In this document: positions 41,936 to 52,744 of the stretch, in pieces
Layout of the letters: each line of letters starts with the position of its first letter
Position numbering within the stretch: position 1 is the stretch's first letter
Assembly (NCBI RefSeq): GCF_051106095.1
Contig: NC_135784.1
Location: 153,361,428-153,425,427, forward strand
Length of the DNA stretch: 64,000 bases
Source: Pogona vitticeps
Lineage: Eukaryota; Chordata; Lepidosauria; Squamata; Agamidae
Direction of reading: 5' to 3'
Position numbers and translations under genes: made by a program
The notes under the pieces: model-generated
Told to the model about the DNA's origin: nothing
The model's input: only the letters and a program-made list of their open reading frames with translations
Databases searched by the model: none

Positions 41936-42326
41936 GGAAACCAAGCCCGATGAGGGAAGAGTGAAAGAACTGGTCATGTTTAGCCTTGAGAAAAGAAAAC
42001 TGATGGGAGATATGATAGTACTCTTCATATACTTGAAAAGGTGTCATATAGATGAGGGACATGAAATGTTACTCATTCCAGAGTGTGACACTTAAAAATG
42101 GGTTCAAGTTAGTGGATAAGATTTCAACTGAATATCAGGAAGAAAAAAATCCTTAATGATTAGAACAGTATGATAATGGAACTACTTACCTCTGGAAGTA
42201 GTGAGCCCTCCAACACTAGAGGCATTCAAGGAAAAAATTAGACAACTATCTGTCAGATTCTGGATTCCTGCACCGAGCAGGAGAGTGGACTCAAAATGGC
42301 TTTATAGGCTCCCTTCAACTCTATGA
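41936..42326 (+). mobile_element. CR1 LINE 3' fragment
   Basis: The series gagaaaagaaaactgatggg, gatatgatagtactcttcat and agtgagccctccaacactag, with the terminal aactctatgatt, is the 3' part of CR1. The parallel stretch occurs at 56420-56838. The DIRS element begins directly at its end. Confidence 0.85.
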
Positions 42327-45300
42327 TTCTTCGTAGTGGTCTCTGTGAATGCACACAAATGGGTTATCCTGCGCCTGCGCAGGAACGTCGGGAAGATTCT
42401 AGAGTTTAAGAAAAAAGAGTCAATTAGCTCCCCCCTGTGGGGTATATAAGCCCCGCCTCCTCCATCTTCCTTTCAGTTCCTTTTTCCGCCGTTCCTGTAG
42501 GATGTAGGAAGAGCAGAGCTATCGACTGTTAAGTACTTAGCTAGTTAGCTACCTTTTTTGTCTTGTTTTATTATTTACTTTATCTTACTTTAACGGTTAT
42601 TCGACAGAACTTGCTGATTTTAAGTTACTTCTTTTGTTCTGTCGCATTTCCCCCCCCCCCGACCAACGATTCCCCCTTTTTTCTTTTGTTTATGGCCCCT
42701 CCGGGCTTCAAGTAGTGTGTCGTCTGCTCTCAAAAAATCCCTTTATCAGATGGACACGATGCTTGTTTTGTCTTGGAGAATAGCATCAAGATCAGTCTTG
42801 CCTTGCTTGCAAAGGTTTTTCAAAGCAAGCAATTAAGCTGAGGCGCCAAAGACTTCGAGCTTTCCTTTACGAAAAGACTCTGTCTCCGAACATGGAAAGC
42901 GCCTCCCTCACAGCACTGTCCCCTTCGCGTGCTGAGGTTTCTAAGCAGGACTCTTCGGCTGATCAACCGCTGCTTACCGTCTCTGGGCAGGTTAAGGCTA
43001 AGGACGCTTCCAAACCGCCAAAAGCCAAACCGCCTTCATGCCCTGCAAAAAAAGAAGGCTGCTGATAAGCCCACGAGAGCGAAGAAACCGGCTAAGTTGC
43101 CTGTTGTACCACCTCCCGCTCCTTTGATATTGCTCGAGGATTCTTCGAGGGAAGCAATTGGACTCTCTGATGCAGAGGAGCACATTCCTTTAGCCCAGAC
43201 AGCTCAGGAACATATGTGCATGCTACCAAACTTGGGCAGATTTGAGGCTGAGCCAGACGCCAGCCGGGCCATTGCCCATTCAAGCCCTCGATACTCAGGG
43301 TGGGCTGATACAGAGTCTCCATCTGAACAGAAGTCTGATCATGAAACTCATAGGAAGCGTACCGTGAAGCGCAAAAATATCACTCCGTACCAGCCTCGGG
43401 ATGGAGGCGATGGGTACCGTCCGCAAGGACTACCACAGTTTGGCCACTCTTTTTATGTTCCGTTCCAACCGTGTCCGTACCAGCCGGAGCCTCAGGCACA
43501 AGTACCATACCGTGGCTTCCTCTATCTCGTGTCAGCCACACGCTCAACAGGAATTTTCTACGCCTCAAGCACCATCTTGCAAGGGGCAATTTCCTACGGT
43601 ACCTACAGCACTTCCCAAGTGTGCTAAGTACAGTGGTGGACACCCTTTGGTTCGAGCCACGATGCTCTACTCCGGTCCTGATGCCCACGATACCGTGCCC
43701 TTCTCCCAGTCCACCCAATTGGATGTGGAAATGGCACCAGAAGACACAGTACCGAGACGCTCTCCTTCAATCGCCTCGCAGTCATCTAATCCATCTACAA
43801 TTTCCACCGACTCTGACGCCCCTGACACTCCTGCCCAAGGCTCGTCATCTCAGCCTTCGTCAGAGGACTTTTCATCTTATGCACAGCTTATTATGCGGAT
43901 GGCGGAAACCCTACAGCTTGATGCACAAATCCCTCAACAAGAACGGGACCTTGTCTTCCATGATATGGAACAGACAAAACCTCTCCTCCTAGCCTCAGTC
44001 TCATTCCTGCTTTGTTTGAGCTGGTAAAATCTTCTTGGGACAAACCTCCTACATTGGAATAGGTGCCACAGAGCACCACTATAAAACTCATGGTTCAGAC
44101 TCTGACTTTCTGGCCAAGCATCCTTCACCAAATTCTATTGTGGTCGAAACTACTCAGTATAAATCATGTACCAGTTATACCTGTTGACAAAGACGGAAAG
44201 AAATCGGACACCTTTGGTAAGAAGCTGTATTCATTTGCCGCAATGTTGATTAAAATTGCTAACTACCAGGCCGCCATGGGCACCTATCAGAAGCACCTGT
44301 GGGACAGGATAGTTCCAGTACTGCAATCACTACCTGACCCCATGAAAGCAGAAGCCCTTAATGTTTATGAAGAGGCTAACACCCTTACCAGGCAACAGCG
44401 ATTTGCTGCAATACACACAGCTGACATTGCTTCTAAATCTATGCTCACTGCCATTGCTGTTAGATGCCACGCTTGGCTTAGAACAGCCAATATCCTTGAA
44501 GAGACCAAAACCAAGATGCTGCGCGACTGTTCAACTTTAAAACTGATGAGACTATGGACAATATCCATAAGATGAGAAAGACAGCGAAATCTTACATACC
44601 ATACCAGCTGTATAGGTACCAAAAGTTTGCCTACAAAAAACCACAGTACCAATCGTCTACTCAGTACCAGCCCTCTTGGTACAGTAAGCAACAGCAGGAC
44701 CACACTTACCAAGTTCAGCAGCCTCATACGCCGCTCTTCAAGCAACAGCGCTTTCGTAGCCCTAAGCAGTCCTTTTGCAAGACTCAGCATAGGGGTAAGC
44801 AATTCTCATGAATCTATCTCCTATACAAGATTATCTCCATTCTTACAAGAATGGAAAAACATCACTACTGATAAGTGGGCCCTTATATCATGCAACATGG
44901 ATATAGGATAGAATTTTTCTGTATCCCTCCACCAAATTCAATCAGGCCTACTCCCTTTTCCAAGCAGCTGCATTTGGAAATCTCATCCCTGTTATCTAAA
45001 AAGGCCATAATCCAAATTCCATCTGACAGTACTGATGGATTTTTCTCACATTACTTTGCAGTCCCCAAGACTCAACCGGTACAGATTTCACAAGAAATTC
45101 CGTATGCTCACCCTTGACTCCATTCTTCCCCTCTTGTCTCAGGGAAACTGGTTCGTCACCATCAATCTGCAGGACGCATATTTTCATATCTCCATCCACC
45201 CGTCTCATCAAAAATTTCTCCGGGTCCGGTTCCACCACGATACCTTCCAATTCACTGCCTTGCCATTCGGGCTTTCAACAGCCCCCAGGACATTCACAAA

Positions 45301-47845
45301 ATGCATGGCACCAGTCGTCGCGTACCTAAGGACCCAAAGAATAAAAATCTTTCCTTACATCGACGACTGGCTTCTGGTAGCCCGATCCTATCATGCGCTC
45401 TTGGCCATGAGAGTCACCCTGTCCACTCTAAAGAAATTAGGACTAAAGATCAATGCAAAAAAATCCAATCTCATACCTTCTCAAGTAGTCTCCTACATAG
45501 GAGCAACCCTGGACTCTGTTCGCACAAAAGCCTTTCTTCCACAACAGCGAATTCGAAAGATCAAAAAAGCCATGAGCAAGCTCAGACTGTGCGCTGTACT
45601 TACAGCACACTACATCCAGCACATTCTAGGATTGATGACATCCATCACCGTGGTGGTACTGTATGCCAGACTCGAACGCAGACCCCTACAGTCTTAGTTC
45701 ATCACTCAGTTCGATCCTATGACTAGCAATCCAAGAGGTTGAGAATCCCCCTTCTCGTAGTGCGGCATCTCACCTTGTGGTCCAGATCCAGCAACCTGTC
45801 ATGGGGAAGACCGTTCCACTCCCCTTACCTGTCCATACAGGTTGTCACCGACGCCAGTCCCTCAGGTTGGGGTGCGCACTGCTAGAACCTCCATGCCCAC
45901 GGTCTTTGGACCCCAACCCAGACGGTCTTTCTAGACATTTGCAAACGATGGGGACAGCCCACCTTGGATCTTTTTGCGTCCCATCTCAACATCAAGTGTG
46001 CCCGATACTGTTCCAGAGCGGGCATGGATGGCGCCGCCCTGGGAGACGCCTTCCTCATAGCATGGTCAGGAGAACTAACGTACCTGTTCCCTCCAATTCT
46101 GCTGCTTCTCAGAACTGTGACCAGGATAATGTGATACGGTACAGATCCAATCCTCATCGCCCCTTGGTGGCCGAGGCAACCGTGATTCGCTCACCTATCA
46201 GAAATAGCACAAGAAGTTTATCATCTAACTTAGATACCGTCCCTCCTGTCACAGGACAACGGGGCTCTCCTCCATCCCGATGTTCGGTCCCTTCGCCTGA
46301 CGGCGTGGAGGATAACCCTCACTTCCATGAGGTGCTAGACCATGCACGAAAGCCCTCTACTGCGCGCTTATACGAGGGCAAATGGAAAGCATTTACCAAT
46401 TTTGCCCACTCTAAAGGCATGACCACAGTACCAGCTTCTCTACGTACGGTACTTACCTTTTTGCTGCATCTCTTCAATATAGGACTTGCTCACTCCACGC
46501 TTAAAGTTTACATTTCAGCGTTCATACTCTGTGAGGCTTTTTTCCAACCCTATACTTAAAAGATTTTTAAAAGGTCCCCAAAACATACGACCACCCTCCC
46601 AAACCATTGCACCCCAATGGTCCCTTCCGCTGGTCCTAGAGGCCATTACTAAACCTCAATTCGAACTAATGGCTACGTGCTCTGAAAAACTTCTTTCCTT
46701 GAAAATGGCATTCCTAGTAGCCATTACTTCAGCCAGATGAGCAAGCAAGATTGCTGCCCTAAGGTTGGACCCTCCATACCTACAAATGCACCCAGGTAAA
46801 GTTACCTTATACATGGACATTTCCTTCCTCCCAAAAGTGGTGTCAGAATTCCATATCATTCAGCCCATTGTGTTTCCAACCTTTTTCCCATCTCCAACCA
46901 CACTGCTGGAGCGCAAACTTCATTCTCTCGATGTTAGAAGAGCCCTTGCCTTCTACCTACACCGCACCAAGTCCATCCGACGCTCTCCCCGTCTCTTTTT
47001 ATGTTACCATGGACCACGCAAAGGTGCTCCTGCTTCTTCTCAATCAGTATCACGGTGGATTGTTCAGCTTATTCACCTTGCTTACCAGCTAGCCAAGAAA
47101 CCTCTTCCAGAGGGCTTAAAGGCACATTCCACCAGAGCAGTTTCCACCTCGACAGCCCTACTCAAAGGTGTCCAAGTGCAGAACATTTGCAAAGCAGCCA
47201 CCTGGGCTACCCCTCTGACGTTTGCCAGACATTACTGACTGGATGTCAGAGCCAAAAATGATGCGGCGTTTGGACGGGCGATACTGTCATCTATGATACC
47301 ATGACGGCCCTCCTGCCAGTGAGTAAAGCTTGCTATTCACCCATTTGTGTGCATTCACAGAGACCACTACGAAGAAAGTTAGGTTACTTACCTGTAACTT
47401 TGGTTCTTCTAGGGCAGTGGTGTCAAACTGTGGCCCTCCAGATGTTCTTGGACTTCAACTCCCAGAAATCCTGGCCAGCAGAGGTGGTGCTGAAGGCTTC
47501 TGGGAGCTGTAGGCTAAGAACATCTGGAGGGCCACAGTTTGACACCACTGTTCTAGGGGTACTCTGTGAATTCACACATCCCTCCCTTCCTCCCCTCTAG
47601 CCGTCACGGTACCATTCTATGATACCATGCTTATCTAACTTATGGTAACGGCGGATTAGGGAACTGAAAGGAAGATGGAGGAGGCGGGGCTTATATACCC
47701 CGCGGGGGGGAGAGCTAATTGACTCTTTTTTCTTAGCTCTAGAATCTTCCGGACATTCCTGCGCAGGCGCAGGATAACCCATTTGTGTGAATTCACAGAG
47801 TACCACTAGAAGAACCAAAGTTACAGGTAAGTAACCTAACTTTCT
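42327..47845 (+). mobile_element. DIRS-type tyrosine-recombinase retroelement fossil
   Basis: It is a 5.5-kb element of the DIRS family. Its parts, in order: left inverted terminal repeat (42331-42492) with a TATA-like tatataag; a gag-like region (about 42900-44810); reverse transcriptase (about 45100-45550, with YIDD at 45356-45367); an RNase H region (about 45840-46200); a tyrosine recombinase region (about 46330-47240, with HSTR and ARHY); an internal complementary region (47340-47580); and an inverted right terminal repeat (47649-47808). The reading frames are interrupted in several places, so the copy is broken. A hAT-like MITE sits inside it. There is no target duplication, as usual for DIRS. 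Age is moderate: the terminal repeats remain clearly alike. Confidence 0.9.
47415..47550. mobile_element. Palindromic hAT-like MITE, copy 3, nested in DIRS
   Basis: The ends cagtggtgtcaaactgtgg and ccacagtttgacaccactg are perfect inverted repeats. The duplication ttctaggg (47407-47414 and 47551-47558) is perfect. It lies in the internal complementary region of the DIRS element. Confidence 0.93.
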
Positions 47846-48396
47846 ATCTTTATGAAAATAACTAATAAAAACATTCTAATAAAATTTAATGTGAAAATAT
47901 TTCATGAATTATCCACTCAATGCTTCAATTTGGAAAAAAACATTTCAAAGTTCTAAAGTCAGTAAGGAAGGTGTGTTTTACACTTAAAAAAACATTCCTT
48001 TAAGACCTTTCAGGTAGTATTTGAAAACTACAGTATTGAATTCACTTATTATTCCATCTCATGAATAAAATGTGGAAACTCTTTTTCAACGCTTGCATTT
48101 CCATATATAAATGGGATAATAGGGCATACCTGACATTAATTTTTCATACACTTTTGCATATTGTTAGATACACATCAGGAAAGATGTATCCCAAAGCCGT
48201 ATTAATGACATCTACTGCCAGGTAAGATGTGTGGAATTTGCCAAATGCACTGAGTTTTCTATTCTAACATTGCTTACTGTGGAAGAACAGGGACACTGAG
48301 GGATACAGGAGTAACATTATTGTCTGCAGTCATAGAAGAGGGAGCTTGAAGGATATTTTGTATCAGTATTCTTGCCACATCTGATGTTACTATGTA
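47846..48396. other. Intergenic stretch, nothing recognised
   Basis: AT-rich sequence between the DIRS element and the next MITE, with no recognisable feature. Confidence 0.5.
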
Positions 48397-49240
48397 CAGT
48401 GGACCCTCGACTTACGGAATTAATCCGTATCGGAGCGGTGGCCGCAGGTCGAAAATTCCGTAAGTCGAGGGTCCATTTCCCATAGGAATGCATTGAAAAC
48501 CATTTAATCCATTTGAGTCAAAGGAAAAAAAATCTTGGGCTTCCAAAGCTGCACCCGGTGCCCTGTGGGGACAGGAGGCAGAGGGCAGCAGGTGCAGCTT
48601 TGGAAGCCCAGGAAGCCGAAAGCCGCTCTGCACCCACTGCCAGCTTTCGGGGCTCAGAAAGCTGCGCCCACTGTCCTCTTATCTCCTGTCCCCTGTGCCC
48701 TCTGCCTGAGGCAGAGGGCACCGGGGAGAGGAGAGAAGAGGGCAGCAGGTGCAGCTTTCTAAGCCCTGAAAGCTGCTCTACCTGGTAGCCACTCCGCGCC
48801 CGCTTTCGGGGCGTAGAAAGCTGCAGCCGCTGCCCTCTTGTCTTCTGTCTCCTGTCCCAGGTGCCCTGTGCCTCAGGCAGAAGGCACAAGGGACAGGAAA
48901 CAAGAGGGAAGTGGGTGCAGCTTTCTAAGCCCTGAAAGCGGGCGCAGAGCGGCTTTTGGCTTGCAAAGCTGGCAGCGGGCACAGAAAGGGGGAAAGGGTT
49001 GGAAATTCAAAGCAGCCTCTGCTGCCCTCTTGTCTCCTGTCCCCGGTGCCCTCTGCCTCCTGTCCACAGGAGGCAGAGGGCACCGGGGACCTACAAGAGG
49101 GCAGCAGGGGCAGCTTTGAATTTCCTGCCCTTTCCCAGGTCGAAGCTCCGGCCGCAAGTCGAACTAAAATTTTGCGGCCGGAGCTTTTCATACCTCAAAA
49201 TTTCCGTAAGTAGGGACCTTCATAAGTCAAGGGTCCACTG
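48397..49240. mobile_element. Tigger-like MITE with four internal hairpins
   Basis: The left end is cagtggaccctcgacttacg and the right end is cataagtcaagggtccactg. TA flanks on the left and CA on the right. The GC-rich interior holds four inverted repeats in a row (48537-48609, 48643-48773, 48790-48952, 48990-49136). Each is built from variants of ccctcttgtctcctgtcccc and gtgccctctgcct. Confidence 0.85.
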
Positions 49241-50050
49241 CATATGGGAACAGTACTGTGCATTCTTGCATTGATCATTCTCACACCAGCTTAGGAAGAG
49301 TTGTAGCATAATTTTTAGAGGGTTGTAGTCAAAGAACATATGGGACCCCTAATTTGGGAGCCACTGTATTAAGGAATTATTGATTAGACCCAGAGCTGCA
49401 AAGGGAAGCCACTCCCAACCGCCCTCATCACATTTCTTTTTTTAAAAAATCAACCATCTCCCATGTGGTGTTGCCATTATCCGCACCTTAGTCGTTGGCT
49501 TTTCCTTTTCTCCGTTTCTTTTTATTGAAGAACCTGAATTGTGAGAGTTGGCACACAGGGTTTTGTTGCTTGTTTGTTTTTAAGTTTCAAGACATTCACC
49601 ACGATCTTGTCATGTCAAAATGCTTCTTCCCTGAAGTAAAACTGTATCTCCCTGCGTTTATGCTTGAACTATATCCCTATCCTGGCCATTCTGAGTTTGT
49701 TATATAAATAAAAAGCTGTACAGTTTTTTAAAAATCATCCGCAGTCACTAAATCTAGTCCAGGTCTCCACTGTGTAGGTGATTACCTGGACGTTGAAAGG
49801 AATTTGGAAAAGTTACACTTTATACAGTACTCAATTCCCACAATCCCAATCTCCCGATTCTAAATATGGACAGAATTGGAATTCAGTTTAACTTGGATAG
49901 GATAGGAACCCAGTCCTAAGCACATTTTCTCATTTCTGTCGGACTTTCTTCTGCGTGAACAAACAGAGGACGAGGCTCCTCCTTATCATCAGCACTTAAC
50001 CTGTAACGATTTTCAAAAAGGATGCCTCTGTTAGTCTGTTATTTCTGACG
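49241..50050. other. Intergenic stretch upstream of the CpG island
   Basis: It holds a short fragment resembling the right half of a hAT-like MITE near 49310-49365 and otherwise unremarkable AT-rich sequence. Confidence 0.4.
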
Positions 50051-50054
50051 AAGG

Positions 50055-51195
50055 AGGGTCTAGTAATGCAGTTGTCCGTTGTTAAGATTCCACGGGATCT
50101 TACTTTCACTCTCCACCGAGACTTCCATTCACTTTTTGCCACCACCGAACGCATCCACTACTCTGCCGCTCTGCCACCGGAAAGCGTGCTGCTCTATGGT
50201 TCCGCGTGCATGCGGTTAGTCTGGACTAGGGGGAACAGGGCGAACTCTATGGCAATAGGCGGTAGCTCACTCTAGCCCTAGCCCTCCGCCACACTCTATA
50301 GCCGCAGCCCTCACACCCGAGAGAGAGTTGTGCGTGTGAGTATCCCTGGCAGGGCCTAGCCTGACAATGCTGGCAGTGCCGGCGGCTCCGGTTTCCTGAG
50401 GCATTAGGGCGGCGCCACCATCTCTTTCGGCTCTCCCTGGGCGCGACGCGAGGCCGAGGAGAAGCCTGCGGTGCCTCTGAGGTAAAAGCGGGCGCGACTG
50501 CCAGCGACTCAATCACAGGGCGCGCGAGGCGAAGCGGAGCGGACGCGACCGAATCAACGAGCGCGAGCGGGGAGAGGAAGGGCGAGCGCGAGAGTCGGGA
50601 AGCTGGGGGGGGGGGGAAGAGACAAACCTCCAGGAGGGAAAGTCTGGCGGCGTTGGAGGCGAAAGCAGCGGCTCTCTCGTCCCCTCGCCCAGTCACGCGC
50701 GCACATACACACACGGTCCCCCCCTCCGCGCCCCCAGGCGTGACTGAGCCCTCCCGCCCCCCGCGGCGCGTGCTGGTGGGAAAAGGGCTCGAGGAGCCTC
50801 TGGTGTGGTCCGTTGAGGCGATCACACACACACACACACCCGCCGCCCGAGCAGCAGCGCTCGCTCCACCAGCTCTTCGTGTTTTTCCCCCCCAGCTGTT
50901 GCACAAGCGCCTCTTGACATCCTTCCGCTTTGCCAGCCTCTGGAAGCCTCTCTCTCCCCCCCCCCCCCCGGTTCGCCCTGGAACCGTCCGTGGGAGCCCT
51001 TTCGGTCTTTTTCCCTCAAGGGGAGTGACAGGGGTGGGGAGGGGGAATTCCCGGTCTCTTCCGCTGTCAAGGCGAAGCTCTCCCAAGAAGAGGCGCCCAA
51101 AAAGCCAGAGGACGTCAAATAATCTTTTTGGCCTCTGGAAGCGGGCCTTTTTTTTGAACCGTCCCTCGGGCAGGGGCGTGTGACGCATACGGGTT
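50055..51195 (+). promoter_or_regulatory. CpG-island promoter, probably of ATF1
   Basis: This is the only GC- and CpG-dense stretch of the window outside MITEs and the DIRS element. It has candidate sites for ETS factors (accggaaagcg near 50177), NRF1 (gtgcatgcggt near 50207) and YY1 (gccaccatct near 50415). A candidate first-exon donor, ctctgaggtaaaag, has its gt at 50482. In human, ATF1 lies next after DIP2B on the same strand, so this is probably the ATF1 promoter and 5' exon. That assignment is inferred from gene order, since no ATF1 coding exon was recognised. Confidence 0.65.
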
Positions 51196-51199
51196 GCTG

Positions 51200-52140
51200 G
51201 CTCGAAAGTTCTCCGTGACTTTGCAACACTTCGAGGGGTTGAGAGTAAAGATTTTGCCCCCCCCCTTCTCTCAGGCTTTAACATTGCGGATTTTCTTTTC
51301 GTACGCTTATGTAAACTTTTTTTTTTTTTTTTTTGAATGAAAGGAAACCTGTCGCATGCGGACTCTCCTGGCCTTTTCAATGGCAGGTGGGACGTTTTTC
51401 ATTCTCCCAGGTTTTAATCTTTAACCTGTGCTGGAATTAGAGGTTTATTTAATTGGTAATCATGTTAGCATGTTGCACCCTGACAGAAATAACAAAAAGT
51501 CTCGTGGCATCTTAAGGATTACTAAATTTTTCATAGAATAAGTCATCATTGTAATGAAATGTACTTAAACAAAACGAAAAAGGAGTCATGCTGGCAAACT
51601 CATATTTTACAGTGGATGTCATATAAGTATCCTTGATTGATGACGAAAATAGTTGGGCTTAAGCTTAATGTTTTTTTCTGTTCAAGGTAAACTAAATATA
51701 GATGAGATGCCCTTTCTGTCATAGGTGAGAAGAAGATAGATTGGGATCTCCTCATATTGTTTGCAGTAATTCAGCAAGGTTTCTGACCAATGATTTTAAC
51801 AATAGTGGCAAGAAAAAGCCTTTTTTCCTGGTTGCATGGGGCTGCTAACATCAGAGTAGATTTGTATGAGAAAGTTTTTGCTTGTGATTCCACTTTTGAG
51901 TAGTGAAAATTCCTGGGTGAGCATGCGTTCAAAGGTCCTTTGTTCAAAAATCATTTGTGCAGCTTCTTGAACCACTATTTTGCACTTGATTTCAGTTGGT
52001 GGACTTCAGGAACCTGGTGAAAAACAGAGTAGATCCTGTAAGTCTAAAGTCTGTATGTCTCAATTTTATGCTCTAGTTACTCCGTCTATCCCAGAATTCC
52101 ATCTTTTGAGTCCAGTTATATCTGCCAAGTATGGAGTAGA
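51200..52140. other. Stretch downstream of CpG island, nothing recognised
   Basis: It has a T run near 51320 and AT-rich sequence. It is probably first-intron sequence of the next gene. Confidence 0.35.
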
Positions 52141-52142
52141 TA

Positions 52143-52355
52143 GGTGGCTGGATAGTACTTAGGTATCGCACTGCTGAGCCAGAAGGTGGGATTTTGATTC
52201 CCCACTGTGCCTCCTGGGAGTAGAGCCACTCTGTGTGGCCTTGAACAAGCTGGACAGACCTAGGATATCCCCAGAATAAGAGAATGGTAAAACTCTTCAA
52301 GTAATTTCTACCTTGAAAACCTTGAAAAGTTGGTCAGAATTTACTTGAAGGCGCA

Positions 52356-52356
<1 letters not shown>
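52143..52356 (+). repeat. Sauria-type SINE with microsatellite tail
   Basis: It contains gattttgattccccactgtg, then cctcctgggagtagagcc, tgtgtggccttgaacaagc, and the tail tggtcagaatttacttgaagg, which runs straight into the TTA array. Confidence 0.75.

Positions 52357-52444
<88 letters not shown>
52357..52444 (+). repeat. TTA trinucleotide microsatellite
   Basis: Nearly thirty perfect TTA units form the tail of the SINE just before it. Confidence 0.97.
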
Positions 52445-52445
<1 letters not shown>

Positions 52446-52634
52446 AAACACCAGGGACAGTCAAAATTATAAGAACATTGACTGGTATTATATAACAGAT
52501 ACAAGTTTTAACCAAAAACCCAAGTATCTGTTAAATGTTCGTGCAGTATGTATGCTGTTTCTGATATTGCTGTTTTTTGTAGCTCTGATGGTGTGATTTC
52601 TAAGATCTGCAACTGCTTATAGTACTGTGTGAAA

Positions 52635-52669
<35 letters not shown>

Positions 52670-52689
52670 ATTATTATTATTACTATTAC

Positions 52690-52741
<52 letters not shown>
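52635..52741 (+). repeat. CTA/TTA compound microsatellite
   Basis: About eleven CTA units are followed by TTA units with a few TAC interruptions. Confidence 0.97.
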
Positions 52742-52744
52742 GAG

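Noticed and set aside
42929-47238. Open frames with retroelement domains as possible host genes
   Set aside because: They lie between the inverted terminal repeats of a broken DIRS element and have no host-gene structure.
48518-48982. 154-codon minus-strand open frame and neighbours
   Set aside because: These are shadows of the GC-rich hairpin series in the MITE.
50247-51380. Long minus-strand open frame (377 codons) over the CpG island
   Set aside because: GC-rich sequence is poor in stop codons. The translation is low-complexity Arg/Ser/Pro with no family resemblance, and overlapping frames on the other strand are also open.
52297-52596. Open frames with poly-Asn or poly-Ile runs on both strands
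   Set aside because: They are produced by the TTA microsatellite.
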